The notes below the pieces were generated by a model that made no database searches, was not told the DNA's origin, and was given only the letters and a program-made list of their open reading frames with translations. The translations under genes were made by a program, and so were the position numbers. This document shows positions 23,515 to 37,702 of a stretch of 64,000 bases of DNA, in pieces. Every line of letters begins with the position of its first letter. Position 1 is the first letter of the stretch. The stretch is from Sthenelais limicola (lineage: Eukaryota > Annelida > Polychaeta > Phyllodocida > Sigalionidae), in contig OW804095.1 of the NCBI GenBank assembly GCA_942159475.1, positions 68,290,773-68,354,772 on the forward strand, in the 5' to 3' direction.

Positions 23515-23695
23515 ATTATTTTCGCTATTTTAGCACACCCACCTTTGTGTGTGAAACTAAATCCTCCGCAAAAGCTATAATTTTTGCATAAACAATATGC
23601 ACGACTTCCTTGCTGCGCGAATTTAAATCCGTGCGAAAAGGTGTCAAAGTACTTAGTGCGCGAAAATTTATCTGCGCGAAAATAAATACGTTTAC
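23515..23695 (+). repeat. Degenerate short-period repeat with GCGCGAAA(A/T) words
   Basis: Successive units with spacing about 16-25 bases read like ctgcgcgaatttaaat, cgtgcgaaaaggtg, gtgcgcgaaaatttat and ctgcgcgaaaataaat. Weaker units (ccgcaaaagc, gtgtgaaactaaat) lie to the left. Similar GCGAAAATAAAT-rich repeats are, from memory, common in bivalve genomes; that link is tentative. Confidence 0.5.
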
Positions 23696-23740
23696 AGTAC
23701 ATATCGCCTGTCGCATATATATGTATGTGTGTACATATAC

Positions 23741-26700
23741 GCAACTGTTGATAAAAAGATAAAATAGGAATGCAATCTCGGGCTGTATAAAAATGTATAA
23801 GTTACGAGCCATTGCGCAATTTCAATATATAGGATCTAGCACTGGGTAAAGGAGAAAGAATCAAGGGAGATGTTAAGTATTTTAAAGACAACTCGAGCTC
23901 CTCTTGTTGTCCAATATTAAAAAGTTCAAACAAGCTTAAATATTCGAGGAACTAGCACTCCTTAATTAGTAAATTTATGCCCTCGGGTGTTACTGCAAGA
24001 GCTGCATTTCTTTAATCTTTTGAGACTGAACAACATGTAAATTCTAGATCTAGTAGAAACATGGGATTTGAACCATTAAGGCGACAGTGACATTAAGGTG
24101 TCCCCTGGACCTTTCTCCCCTAGACATCCTCCTCGGACTCTTCACCCTGAATACATTCAATAATAACTTCTATCGCAATAAGTGTGGAAGAAATTACCCA
24201 AAAGTATGATATTCGCTTTGCTGCATTATGTGCAGATAGTATACATATCTTGAAAAAGTCTGTCCAAACACCCATGTTTCCTTGTTTTCTACTTTCCTAC
24301 CATTGGCATATATAGTGCGTATTGTTCTCAGATGAGCCACACCCAATGCCCCACCCACTTCTGTAAAAGTTTTTGATCTGCCTCTTTCATGTCATAGAAA
24401 GTTACAGAATGTCAACTACTTACACAAGCCTGTCAACCGGAATTATATGTTGCATCATGAAGGATATCGTATGAATGTTGGTAATGTAAGCCAATATGGC
24501 TTTTGTGCTCATTCGGAAACACTTTGCTGTTTTCTAGATCGTAGATGATGGACATTTTATGGATATGGACACCAAGAATAATACGATAAATAATGTGTTC
24601 CATATGCGGTTTATCTTGTATCGCTAAATATATGGGATCATTCGGAATCACTTTTCCGGTTCGTCTAAAACATAGATCATGAGCATTCTATGGGTAGAGA
24701 GATATTGACTAATGCAATCAATGTTAGAGACTGTATTCGAAAGAATCGTTATCCCAGAATCAATCAGCCATCCTTACTCGACAGGAAAATACATTTGAAA
24801 TTGATCGAATATATGTATAAAATTATATATCAGTTTGCGTAACATATTTTTTGGTTGCTTTATCATTCCCAAGAGCTTAAGAACATTGTTTCAATAGTAC
24901 TTCATAACTAATTATCAGCATGGTAAACCGCTGGTTCTACATACAATATCGACCAGACTGCACCGTAGGCTTATAAAAATTGGTAGCTAAATGGCATAAA
25001 ATATCATACATGTGCACTTGCCCTAATCCTGCACCTTATATATGATCCAGCACGAGGCGATATTTAGCTATGCTGAAAATAATCTTATTGGCTGAGATCG
25101 TTACCTTTCTTCGTGAATTTAGCTATAGCTGTATGTATGGAAGGCATAGTCCGAACCCTGTACCTAATATTGATACTATGATTAATTTTCAAAACGAACG
25201 TGATCATTGGCTAAAATAAGTATAGTCAACGAATTTAGTCAGAATAGATTAAAGACAAATAACCGAACCCTACACTGCAATCTGCAATTTCATAACTTTC
25301 CATACCCTGTTTATTGCGGTCTGAAAGCTAACATACAGAAGTTCAACCCAGCGTAATCCAAGGTTTATCTAAAGCATTTACCTTGGCATGGCTAAATCCT
25401 ATAATTATAGACTAGTACGTAAGAAAATTTACGAATGAATATGAGTACTGACTTTTCCTTTAAAAAAAATCTTTCGCCGTTTTATTCATTCATCGAATAT
25501 AGTCGGGAATATTTGTATCATTTAATAACTCTTTCTATGAAATGTATCTCGTATTAAATATGTCCCACCGTTGCTTCATCATCCACATAACTTCCGCCCC
25601 TTCTACTGAGTTCCTATTCGGTTTCGCAACTTCATAGGGCGTGGCAAGATACAGGTGTGTACAATGGGTTCTTTGCGTGATTAATACGCCCTGATCTTTA
25701 TGAGCTTTATGCCTAATAAAACCATTCACACTCTGTCCATTACTTAACCAATGCAATAGTGTAGACATTTCCCGTTGTCATAACTAACTTTGTATCGTTT
25801 TCATGTCTTTGTTAATCATATATCCGACCTTCATTACTGCTAGGATGTCACACTAGACTTTTTCTAAGACAGTCATATATTTAGTTCAAGTGAAGGATTT
25901 ACACATCTTAAAATGATGTACTTTGCTTTGGCCCTTGAATTCAAGCTTCCAGCCTGTTAGAGAAGTCCTTAAATACTATGATCTCTGTCAAAAGTGGTAG
26001 CTATTACAAACCAATTACGGAACATTTATCTCCTCCTAAGTGTACAAGTGCTCATTCAAGTGTTCTGTAAAGGGAATCCCCAGACACATGGGCATACCTT
26101 ACATTCAAATATATAATTGTTTGTTATACATTTATGATGAATTTAAAAAAGCTGATAGAAGACATAAAAAGAAGCACGAATGACTAACAATATTCAATAA
26201 ACTTCATATGTTTGCATGGACAAAAAAGAAAAACCAATTCCTAACCTTGAAAGATATTAACGTTTCCTTTTGTGCGTAGATTTGGTAAGAGGATGACGAG
26301 TCCAGGACAAAAACGATCACAAATAATGACGGGGGCGATGGATATATTAGCGTTGACTTTGAAGATGCTTATAATTATTTGGTTATGTAGATATTTTGGT
26401 ATTATTTATCTTCGGGGGAATCCGAGGGATGATGTACGAGCCACTCTCGGCCATTTCCCTCCGACTCTCCTGCCTGTGATTCTGTTCACGCTTTCATTGA
26501 GGCGTGGTCGACTCTCTGCCTTTCTTAAGTCCTTTCCTCGAATAAAAGAATATGGCAGAGCAATCATCATGTTTCCATCGAATTTACCACAATATATGTG
26601 CAGATGATATGGTCAAAATGTGTTTTTATATGTTCAGTCTCAGTATTGATGCAGTCGAATTGGTTCTGTGTATAATGCCAAGTAAACAACAAATGATTCT

Positions 26701-27145
26701 CCTCATATTCCAGGTGAGAAGATTTTGTTTGATGAATAGCGAGTGACCAGAGGCAGTCTTCTCATCCAGGCGAGTTATTGTTAACAGATTTTCCAACGTG
26801 TTGCATTGTGCTTAATGCGGACGGAAAGTGAGATTCATTGGACGGATCACATGAGCATCTCATCTGAGATGTATATACACATACCTCGTACAATCTACTT
26901 TGTTCGCGGTTCAACTGTTACCCCGAGAAAGGTAGATATATCTTCAGTAGTAATCACAGTGCGCTATATAGTATGTTATTAACAAATGCCATGCCGTTGT
27001 TTTATGGATGCATTGTCACGGAGAATTATTGTCTATTGTAACAAACTGTAATTGTCGGTGAGAGGATACTTCCAGTACATGCAGTAGGTGTTCACCGTCA
27101 CCTCCATATTAAACGTATGTATAATATATAAATGGTGCTACCCTA
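23741..27145. other. Gene-free stretch
   Basis: No gene recognised. About 24,508-24,570 and 24,636-24,700 resemble each other (cattcggaa.cactt ... tagatcatga), suggesting an old tandem duplication of about 128 bases. At 24,061-24,090 the minus strand contains a tRNA B-box-like GGTTCAAATCC without a matching A box. Confidence 0.45.
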
Positions 27146-27972
27146 TTACTTCTGCATCCCAGGCCCGCCTGGAAGCTTCTGCAGCCTGCTGCGTCGGTTA
27201 ACTTCTCTCCTAACTATTACAAGTATCCACCCGGAGGAATAGAACTGTCTTGCACCGGATGAAGGTGGGTTGGAGCAACTGCATGCATGTGGAGGGAGGC
27301 AGGAGTAGTCAGTAGTGAAGAAAGGACAGAGGGGTGTAATTCTCCTGCTTCTGCTTCCCCTCCTTCTGGGCTCTGTAACAACAATCCCAACCACTTGTAG
27401 ATGTGTTTGGGATGTCAGAGCTTAGTAGTGTCAGAGCTTAGTAGGTATATCAACAGGTCATGCTCAATGTAGTAATCACTCATTACTGGTACCAATAGCT
27501 GACTATCCCTCTCTTTCCTCCCTCATCTCTGTCTCTCTCAGTCTATGTCCCTTCCTCTCTCTCATATAACCACTATTTAATAATCGACACCACCGCCATC
27601 GCACCTGGCTATAAGCTCTGCCTCTGCCGTTGTCTCTGCCACTGCTGCAGCAGGCCGGTCCAGGTGTGCTTTCCACTGGCAGGTGTGAGAGTTGAGGAGG
27701 AGGAGGAGGAGGAGGAGGAACTGCATGAAGAGACTGGTCATGACTGACTCAAGGTCATACTCTATGATAGACAACAATCTACCTGTAGAGTCATTCCGCC
27801 CAACATAGGCCACTCCCAGAGTGATGCACAGGCTCGCTGGGAGTGGGTAAATCGTCAGGTGGTACACGAGGGATTTAACCAGTAGACCTTCGGGACTCGG
27901 AATGTTAGCGAGTACATAGTGATTAGGGCAGGATAGTTTGAGTATATTATATATGTAATTTGGAAAATACAA
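27146..27972. other. Locally GC-richer patch with long minus-strand open frames, function unknown
   Basis: Two minus-strand open frames (27394-27146, 82 codons; 27972-27577, 131 codons) lie in a patch richer in GC than its surroundings. The larger contains an internal Leu run produced by a GAG/CTC microsatellite and a hydrophobic segment. Neither matches a family I recognise. A cacag|gtaga string at about 27785 could be a splice donor, so a real exon cannot be excluded. A small tandem duplication (gtcagagcttagta) occurs at about 27,415-27,444. Confidence 0.3.
27694..27719 (+). repeat. (GAG)n microsatellite
   Basis: An almost perfect run of GAG/GGA triplets of about nine units. It explains the Leu run in the minus-strand open frame over it. 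Confidence 0.95.
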
Positions 27973-28648
27973 TTGACGAAAGTGTGTTATGAAGTAAATT
28001 GGGCAAGGATATTACCAGTAGATGAAAAATAGGAAAATATTGCGCAAATAATGTATATATTTTTATAATATATGTATGTACACATTTGATCGGCAGTAAC
28101 TATGAGTGAGGTCCGAAGCGTGTCCCGCTGAGCGAGTTACAGGAAACAAGTGCGCCATGAAGATATCCCTTCAGAAATCTTCTTGAATTGGGCTAGCAAG
28201 TTGTCAATCCAAGCCTTATAGATGTGTCCCTTCAGTTAGGGACCTCTATCAAAATAAACATTATTGTGTTACATAATAGTCAGTCAGCCATGCGTCAGCA
28301 CAGCTGGAGATCTGACCAGAAAATCCCATTATTGATTATTAATCCCTTCACCGCTACATGCATTCATTAATCGCCCCTCTACATTTTCCATTCAAGCTCT
28401 GCAGTTGTTATTCTTGCTAGCTCGTAGTTTCTATATACTCACTATATTCATATCAATATAGGCCTATCTCCAATAATTATACATCAATGAAGCCACGCCC
28501 CCTTGGTTTGTTTACGGTCGTCACCCACGTGACGGGATCCAACCAATGGGCGAGCAGGAAGAAAGGAACATTTACCTTAATTAACCGTCACTTTATCTTC
28601 TTCGCCCGCAATACGACAATAACAGGTGCGGAATAGACTTGTTTAAAT
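27973..28648. other. Gene-free stretch
   Basis: Nothing recognised apart from ordinary AT-rich noncoding sequence. Confidence 0.5.
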
Positions 28649-28975
28649 TTAATTGTCATAGAGTATTAACAATTTTGTTCTGATGATAGCCAAATGACAA
28701 TAATTGTTCATTGAATCATTATGGACATCTTTACCGATAGGGGTCAGGAAAGGGAGACTATAATCAATGATCGATAAGATTAGGGTTTTTACTAGTATGA
28801 TAGCGGCTGCTTCAGTCAGATATTTCCTTATCAATCTAAATTGGTATATCTTGTACCCAAGCCTTTTCATAAGCCCATTGTATTGCTGATGTAAGCTAAT
28901 AGAAATATATAGCAATCTGCATGAATTGAGAATTTGGAATCTACTATAATTGGTGGTTGTGTGTACCACAATCAT
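28649..28975 (-). pseudogene. LINE reverse-transcriptase thumb fragment
   Basis: The frame contains RLGYKIYQFRLIRKYLTEAAA and VKTLILSIIDYSLPFL. This is the conserved post-palm region of Jockey/CR1-type reverse transcriptases (helices before and including the S..DY motif). No palm or endonuclease is attached, and flanking frames are broken. It is an old truncated insertion, from a different LINE than the one at 8-11 kb judging by sequence. Confidence 0.75.
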
Positions 28976-31900
28976 AATGCTAATGTTTGCGGTTGAATTA
29001 ATATTGGACTTGAAAACTTTGAACGATATCTCTTACATCTGGTGATTTTGAAGCTATGGATGGTGTTAAAAATGTGTTGAGTTCCAGGAGAAGATCCAGG
29101 AGTTGTTAGATGTGTTTGTGTCTTCTTCGGTATATTGATATGTTGCGTGTAGATGGAAAGATTCAAGAAATATGCTAAGAATGCTGTGCACAGGTCGACG
29201 ATCGTTCGAAGTGTTTTAAAGCTGTATTCTCTAACAAAATATTGCCAAATTTATTCATATTATGACTTATATGACTAAATGTATTAAAATCCTACTGCTG
29301 TTATATCTTTACACACGAATTTGAAGTAGAATAGGTCGAACAAAAAGTATCGGTTACTGTTATACATGCGTACCTATATATAGCATTATCTTATTACTTT
29401 TTCTTCTTTACCTATAACAGCTAAACTTGTGGGCTGTTTTTAGTGCAACAAAACAGGGGCTACGTGTCACCAGTTATACAATAGCAATACGTTATTTATA
29501 AATCTTCATATTCAGTCAATGATGCAATAATTATAATCACTACTCCCTATATAACATTATTTTATCAGTGGTGGATCAATATACATTGATAACTGTTTTT
29601 ATGTCCCCCTCTCCACATATAATGGGCATTTCAGGAGATTTGCATTTCATATGATGTAACCCTGCCCCTGATAATCTCTCTTTCATTTTTTTAAAAACAG
29701 GTTTTTATTTTCGGAAATTTCACATAAAATGTGTTATAAATACGTTTCAATCCGAGAACCATTACTTGATGTTATAGTGGACAATCGAGTTCTTGTTTAT
29801 GATGTTCGGGATATAATCGTATAGCATGTTAGTCGTGATAAATCGAGAATATACTACCTATAGTTAAATACACTACACTTATCAACAAATCTGTGATCAC
29901 TGAACATGGCTGTTCATATTGCTAGGTGCAAACAATAAACTCGACAACTAGGGCCAAAGCATTGACTTCCAGATCGCTGCTGGATTTGCATGAATGATGA
30001 CGATGTTAGATTTTGCAGGCATCTGATTTGCATCAGTACCCTCCTAGGTTACAATGTAACACACACTTATAAATAAATGTTTGTTCTCTTCGGTTTGTTT
30101 AGAGACAATATTGCATTCAAATGCCGAAATGTGTCCTGAAAACTATTGATGCAATACTCCCTTGCGATCCATAAATAAAAATGGCACCATTGCCACATGA
30201 TTATACATGTGCTCAATAGGATAGGATTACATTGCTTAAGGTATATTCAGAGCATCATCACATCTCCCATAATAATATCAGTTCAACCATTCCTGAAAAC
30301 TCTAAAATGTGAATTCATGCTGTCTTCCGGCCGATGCATCATTAACACTTCTTTAATATATCTTCGGAGAAAAGTGGGCCCAGATGAAAGTGTTCATGCC
30401 AATGTGAAACCAATGTGAGAGCACCCAAAATGTAGTCACACCTGGTCAAATGAACCTTATGATCCAGGCATATGCACCTCAATATTCAACCAGGAAGTCA
30501 TTCTTTAAAACGCAGAGAATTAGCACAATTGATTACCTCAGATTACATGTTAGAGACAAAGGCCTTATTCCATCAGGCTTCCATATACATCTGTTCACTT
30601 TCCACAAACATCGCTATCTCACATGAATAATGCATCACACAATCGTGGTGAGTGGAACGTTTACTTGATACATAGACTGGAGTTATTGTTCTGCTATTAT
30701 TGATACCATTCAAGCCTTTTGGGAAGCAAAGTATAGTGGCCTTATAGATATCTAAACTCTCACAGTGTTTTGATTATCGTTAAAGGTACCATGGGGAGTT
30801 GGAAAAGGACTAGAATGACAATATTTGGAAATACAATCAATTCATATGGCAAATAAAGCTGTAAAGCTGTAGACATTGTCACTCTGGACACAATACAGTT
30901 CGATGCAAATAGATCCCTTGGACCTGTCGCGGGCTTTGTCTCGACATAATAGACGCATACTACAATTAAGTGGTAATAGCATATTAGAAGGTTTGTCCAT
31001 GTGCAGTCGATATGCATGGTAATAGATGAAAGATCATAATGTAGTACACACTTACATTTATGTATGTAGGTGAGAAACCGATTTACTGTGCCGTTCTAAA
31101 TGTGAACCAAAATTAACAAAAGTAATAAGCTGACGGGAACTCCATTTATTCGGTTAGATATTTTGCGCACGAAGGTACAGGTAAGATATCAATTGTGTTT
31201 TCTGGGTGTGGTACTCTCAATCTTTATCATACCGGTGTTTCCACACCTCGTGTCAACGACACACCCTAAAATTCTTATAGGCTCCCCGACCTGAGTGTAT
31301 TTCATGATCTGGAATGCGATCAGATTGAAGGATCCCTTTAATTGGATCAAATGAATCACCGAAATCTGTTTCGACGAACAATAAAAACAATTCCAATAAC
31401 TAAACAATATTTATTTTTGAATTTAAGGTGGCTAAATAAAGTGATACAATCAAATTGATACGAGAATTTCTCCGTTCAGTTGCCTTGAACTTCTACAATT
31501 AATACATTTTCTTATTAAAGAAATATTATGGGGAAATGATTCGGAATTACGGGTATCAATATACCAGTACAGCTGTAACTGTTTGCAGGTGTGCTACACT
31601 TTTCTGAATCCTATATGATCTTGAATAATTTACAAAGACTACTTTCTCTTCTAGGCGTTGTGCTTTCCTCGCGCACCTTCCTCAAAAACATTTTCGTCAT
31701 TTAATCTCCCCTAGAGTTTTTCACCAATGCCAGATATAATGTTGCAAACGAGCGATTTGTCCTATCTTTATGATAGATTACACAATTAAACAAGAACTTC
31801 TTCATCTATCGGGGCGGGATCGTCAATGCGCTGACATAAACGATCTTGTCTCAGTAACTTTTAGCTAGTATTAATTAGATGATGATATGAAATAACAACT

Positions 31901-34694
31901 GTTAACACTCAATAATTCTCCCTCGTTGAGAATTTATGCAAAACGGGAATAGCGCAATATATGACCGAACATCTCAACGGAAGTCGCAATGGATAGTTAT
32001 AATTAATAGCACCGTAGTGTATTCGGATCTCGAGAGGAATTGCATAGATGGGCTTGCAAAAGTAGGATAAGGAAAGTGGGAATTTGCAAAGGAGACCCAG
32101 AGGAAAATCAGGAGTGTTGACTCAGTCATTTTCTCCGAGCCTCTATTATGAAAGAATCCACACAGTATACAGTAAAAGATCCATCTATTTCAGTAAGAGT
32201 TCATTAGATGGTTCATATTATACCTTCTATGAGGGTTATATATAATCCACTTGTATGCCCAGTAAATAGCTTATCATAGATGATACTACAGTAAATGCGG
32301 GGATGACATTCGGATAATCCTAAAGCTGAGAGTTGGCAGTTGTATCTCCACCCTCGTTCAATATTTATATTCTATGCCTCCCATGCAATAACCCCATTAT
32401 TTCATTTGTAGGTGTATATGCAATACCAGGTGAGATGTCAAAGAGATCGTGAATGAGTTATGAACGAAGCTATCAAGTCAATGGAAAAAAAGTTGAAGAT
32501 CTAGCTATGAAGTTTTAAATCTTATCTTACCATTCATTAATTTCATGGGTTGAGATTTCTTGCAATCGTCTTTTGTCTCTTTATTGTGTATGATATTTTG
32601 CATTTGAGAAAATCGTTCAAGAACTAAGGTACTTGTCAGTCGGATGTTGATATCAAAGGAATTGCCGTAAGGAGTGGGTGTGGAAAAGGTAAACTAATAA
32701 ATGCATGCTGATCAGATCGGGTTTCGAATTGAATGGTCTCTAATGATATGTACCGCCTTGATTCACATTGGTTTGACGATGTTGTTCCAGACAAACTTAA
32801 CAAATAATTACATTCTTACAATTTCATACGGTCAATCGTATTTATTATAAGCCCCCTAAATATAAATCCTTACCTTCCAAACTCTCTACCCCTTATTTTG
32901 TCAGTATCCCTATTCGATAAGGATATAATGTCTATTCATCTGATTAATACTAGAAACTCTCCTGAATGAACAAGAGAGTTATCTCTCCTTTCTTAAGCTT
33001 TCTCTGCCATTGGCTTCGACACCCCCCCCCCCCCGTCAGAAATGCCCAGTATACCTGTATTTACTTCTCGAATCACCTGACACGAGGGTGTGGCAATCCT
33101 GCGTGACTTTCTGTGGCAGTACATGATTAACGTGGTAAAGTTATCATACTATACTAACTTATGGTTTCATATCTACTTCATAAGTGTGAAAAAAGCAACA
33201 TAATCTTTCATCTAAACTCTCAGGTAATGGGATGGTTTTATTGCATTATATGCATCACCTCAAAATGCATGATTTAAGGATAACACATATATATACGTCT
33301 CAAATATATGTCTCCCAGTAAGACCCACTATATACTCATATCATGTAGGACATATAACTGTGAAGGAAGCTTAGTTCAAAATTTGTAATGCGGAGACATA
33401 CATGTGTGTCCACCCTTTGTATACTGCTCATTACAAGACCCCTTGTGTATTTTCACAGTATCTTTATTACTTATATTTTTTTTTCGAGTAAAAACAGCAG
33501 TAATACGCTGTAACATTTTACGATGATAGTTGTTATATTGTGCTCTAATCTCCCATTCTATTGTGATTCTCATCTAAAAGTATGATTATCAATATTATTT
33601 AAGTTCAGAATCTCTCATACAACGGGATGAATAAATAGTGTCAAATCACCATAATCAAGATGCAATTCATTATGCAACCTGTTTCTGGTCACACGACGGT
33701 ATTAATGGAATATCCGTGCACCGCACCGAGAACGTATCATTAGCGATGGTGCTGTCACCTACGGCAATGTATTGAGTTTAATTCCACTTGCTCTGTGTCT
33801 TCGCCTTTGACCGACTAAATTTGCTTGCCTTTGGAATTAAAATGACGCATGGGAAATGTTGGTATATATGCGGTTATCGACTGTTAACAGCGCTGACATC
33901 TCATCAGGTATTTATATAATAGCAAGAGAATAGGCAAGGTATTATGCTAGTCCACAGTTCGAACATTTACTACCGGCACAAAATAATATATCTTTAATGT
34001 ATAAAATTATTTTTAGGGTGCATGGAATGATAGGCCTACCCATTCCCCAGCTGTTCACATTATCATTAATAGTTAATGGAAATACTGTATACGTAAGATC
34101 ATTGTCGATATTTGTTAATATTCTTCCACGCCAAGTGGTATTTTTTTCCTTTCTATCTTTTGCCATCGACTTGTATTATATAAGTCCGTGCTTTTACCTT
34201 TTACTCGTGTATGTTAGTGCTAAGTAGCAAAACTCAAACATTTATCTGTATATGTCTATGCATAATCCATTTTTGATTAATTTTGTTTCTGTTTTTTTCT
34301 TAAGACTACCAGCATATCACCTAGTTGTTTCTGAGTTTGGCAGTACTGCTGACATTTTGCTAACAAATAAAAGACACATGTCATAATTACAGACGAACTG
34401 AAAAAAGTAATGAATACACAATATAAACTCGACGCACATGTTCCAATCGACTAGGAAACAAAGTCTGACCAGAAAAAAAGAAAGTAAGATCTTTCTTAAG
34501 TGATTCTAGGGAAATCACTTCTCTCACTTAAAGAGAGTCACTGATAAATGTGTAGACTTTTGGGAGGTCGGTTCCCACTTTCCTTTGAAACTTAACAGAA
34601 TCAGGTGTCACATACATGTACCATCGGGTGTGGGAGGTCGCACATTCGTTGTCACGTAATCAGTATCAGTGAGCAAGGTGGTGGGAAGTAGTCA
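28976..34694. other. Gene-free stretch
   Basis: No gene, RNA or complete mobile element recognised. A 12-base C run occurs near 33,022. Open frames at 30197-30418, 30760-31017, 31189-31407 and 33942-34227 have no motifs. Confidence 0.5.
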
Positions 34695-34696
34695 GT

Positions 34697-35010
34697 GAAT
34701 TACTGAATTGTGAACCGCTGTCGTTTCCACCCAGGAAACGCGATGTTTAAAAAAAAACAATAAAAAACATAAATATAAGTGATCAAGGATATATATCCAG
34801 CTAACAGATACATCTAACGGCAACTGTAATCTGATAACAAAACGATAGTTAAGATTACTGAATTAATGAAATCACTGTCGTGTCCACCCAGAAAACGCGA
34901 TGTTAAAACAGAAATAAATAAATGTTGCAAAAATAAATGATAAGCCATTAATAAAGATATACAGTTAACAAGAAAATCTAACGGGAACTTTTTATATTAT
35001 TATAAACTGA
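34697..35010 (+). repeat. Diverged tandem duplication, period 157 bases (two copies)
   Basis: tactgaattgtgaaccgctg and tactgaattaatgaaatcactg begin two copies. Each then has ctgtcgt.tccaccca..aaacgcgatgtt, an A-rich run, a gatatata or gatatac word and taacagata/aacaagaaa..atctaacgg. The ctgtcg words lie at 34,718 and 34,875. No coding content. Confidence 0.7.
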
Positions 35011-35020
35011 TAAAGAAGAT

Positions 35021-37330
35021 AAAACTATAATTGCTACTTGTCAAATAGGTTTCCCTACCTTTATCAGCAGTGTAAGTAACAATTCATATCGCTTCCCATC
35101 CAATGAGTAATAATCCTTCTCAGTCTAATAGAGTTGAGTACGTCGATAAAGTTTCAGAGGCGACCAGTTTCTCACATCGTTTTTGCACCTTTCACGCCGG
35201 TCTGATTCATATTGGTTCTATATAGGTAGAACAAGTAACTTTCTCCTTTGTTTCAATTGATAAATGATAAATGATGCACTTGAATGATCAGTAATGCAAT
35301 GGCTAATACCGCGATCCATACCCACCAGATTATATCCACAACTATTAGCCATTCACACTAGATGGCCCCACCTGAGTGGAGGGATCGCTCTGAGACACAC
35401 TCTTGGTGAAAGAGCAATAGAACCGTTCATATCCCTCTGCCATTGTAGCATCTGAAAAGTAAGAATAACATAGTTTTAGATAATCTTGAAATGATAGAAG
35501 ATACGGCGGTTTCGATTAGTTATGGCAATGTACAAAGTGAAAAAGTGAAACCCGTTTTTTTTGTAACTCATTCAATTAGAGATACTCCAGTCCGATTTTT
35601 TTGTGCGAGAAGCTGAAACATTCCCATTTATTTGACCAATACAATAAAGCAGCCATATTATAGTTACAGGCATTCTCTTATGTGTTTTTGCATTTTTCAA
35701 AATCGGGCTCTCCAGTCCGATTTTCGATAAATGATGATTGTTGAACATCGCGAACAATAGAAACGAAATTTCTACAATATATCACACTTCTGAGTCCAAA
35801 ATATGTTTAATGAAATGTATCTATCATTAACTGATGCTATAAATCTGACTTGTCCTTTCAATTATAATTACCTCTCCAAAGATATGAAACCGATCTCAAT
35901 GTTAAAATGATCACTGTGATTTGATGCATATTATATCCAATTACTTTAATTGAGTATTACTTTTACTCAATCAACTAACCCCTCTTTCATACATGGGCAT
36001 TTTGGCAATACTATAGTCTTATTCGAATTCATAACCATGACCCAAGAGGGAAATTTAATACAATTATTCAAGCACATTCTTATACCAGGCAACGGTAAAA
36101 AGTAATTGGTGCAATGTATTGGAATTTAGCAGCCTCCGAAAGGTCTTTTGTTTGCAGTAAATGATCATGCATCTCACATTCCCCCGATGTATTCGCTGAC
36201 TCCCAATCCCTAAAAGCAGAAGAAAACATTTCGAGGAAATTCTTTCTCACCACCACCGTTGCACTGCAGGGGCTGTATGAATTTTGTATTCATTTCCACA
36301 CCCGGCGATTATCATCGCCAAGAGTGGCACAACATTGCCTGAAGAAGTGTTGTTATGAGCGTTGCCGGATGTCCATACATAATCACAGTTCATGGATAGC
36401 CTTATGAATACCTACGATGAACCTGTCCATATGAGACAAAATTCTGTTCAAAGCTTGATAAACAGCGAATCAAATTAAATTTTGCTTCTGACCAAGGAAA
36501 AAACTGTTTCCCCAGATAGATCTCACCTCCCCACGCCCCCCCCCCCCCCCTGAATTTAGCGCGGGAAAAGCGTCGTGATGGACTAGCATTTTGTTCCGTT
36601 AGTTCTAGCCAAAATTGATGAAATTATAGAATTTGCCAGAAAATTGTTCTTTTGTGTCGATTTTCTACTCTATGTATATGTAGTCTGAAAGTAAATGGCC
36701 TTAAAGAAAATGACACATCGATCTAGTCATCTACTAACACTAAAGTAAATCTAGTCTATGGTTTGCCTCACATCTCCCTTATTTTGATGCATTCAGTGGG
36801 AAATGGCGTTTTTCACCCCATGTTTGCCGATCCACCCAGTCAACGTAATTTCGTGAGACCTGTCAATGTTCTATCTTGCGGAAAATTTGCCAAACTATTG
36901 TCTACTAATCACACGCAGAAGGGACTGAACACCAAGGCCAGAATAATAACGTTGAGGAGGAATTGTTGTGTACTTGGATGTTTATTAAATTCTAAGTGTT
37001 TACCAAAGTTTCGGTTCTCATTGAATCTTCATCTGGGCATACAAACTTAGCTTTCCCCGCGAGGTGATACGAACATTTTTGTGGTCTGGGATCTGGGGAC
37101 AATGCGCTGGTTGTTACTTGGCAACGTGGCCATGGAGGTATGGGCACATATACATGTATCAGTTATCAGTAATTGACAGTTGCCTTTGGTATAGTACATT
37201 TCTTTGTATTTTCGTGCCAAATTCTTTTAAACAATCAAGTATGATATTCGTTAACATGTAAGCTATAAGATTGTTATGACATTTGCATGTATAAGCTTGC
37301 ATCAAGTCATATTATATGGCAGTCATAGTG
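35021..37330. other. Gene-free stretch
   Basis: No gene recognised. Contains a C tract near 36,538-36,550. The words ccagtccgattttt and ctccagtccgatttt near 35,587 and 35,712 are a short repeat. Open frames at 36763-37050 and 37064-37261 are featureless. Confidence 0.5.
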
Positions 37331-37381
37331 CAGTGGTCCTGGTGGTTGAACTTGGGATTGTGACCTGCTGAGGTTGTGCTT

Positions 37382-37453
37382 GCCGCGATAGCTCAGTGGT
37401 AGAGCATTGGAGGGTCAATCCAAAGGTCCAGGGTTTGGTTCCCCGTCAAGGCA
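37382..37453 (+). other. tRNA-like sequence 1 (SINE head, not a functional tRNA)
   Basis: A 72-base cloverleaf with a perfect A box (tagctcagtggtagagc), anticodon stem ttgga/tccaa and T arm. Loop gggtcaa gives GTC at the anticodon position, but position 33 is G rather than the near-universal U. The acceptor stem has two mismatches and the B box reads GGTTTGGTTCC. Confidence 0.65.
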
Positions 37454-37630
37454 ATGGCATTTTTCATCAGGTTCACTACAATTGGTGCCGCGACCAGCCA
37501 CCTGAGGGCAGCACTGTATACCCCAAGTTGGACGAAACCATATGAGATGAGTTTCGTCCATTGTTGGAGGGGGGCAGTGTAGTGGTTCTGGTGGTTGAAC
37601 TTAGGATTGTGACCTGCTGAGGTTGTGCTT

Positions 37631-37702
37631 GCCGCGATAGCTCAGTGGTAGAGCATTGGAGCGTTAATCCAAAGATCCGGGGTTCGGTTCCCCGTCAAGG
37701 CA
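37631..37702 (+). other. tRNA-like sequence 2 (SINE head, not a functional tRNA)
   Basis: The second copy, with better A and B boxes (ggttcggttcc). Loop gcgttaa gives GTT (Asn-like), but position 33 is C and the acceptor stem keeps the same two mismatches as copy 1. The boxes could still recruit RNA polymerase III. Confidence 0.65.

Noticed and set aside
37382..37702. Two functional tRNA genes (Asp-like GTC and Asn-like GTT)
   Set aside because: Position 33 is not U in either copy, the acceptor stem has two mismatches, and both sit in a longer repeated unit. They are read as SINE heads.
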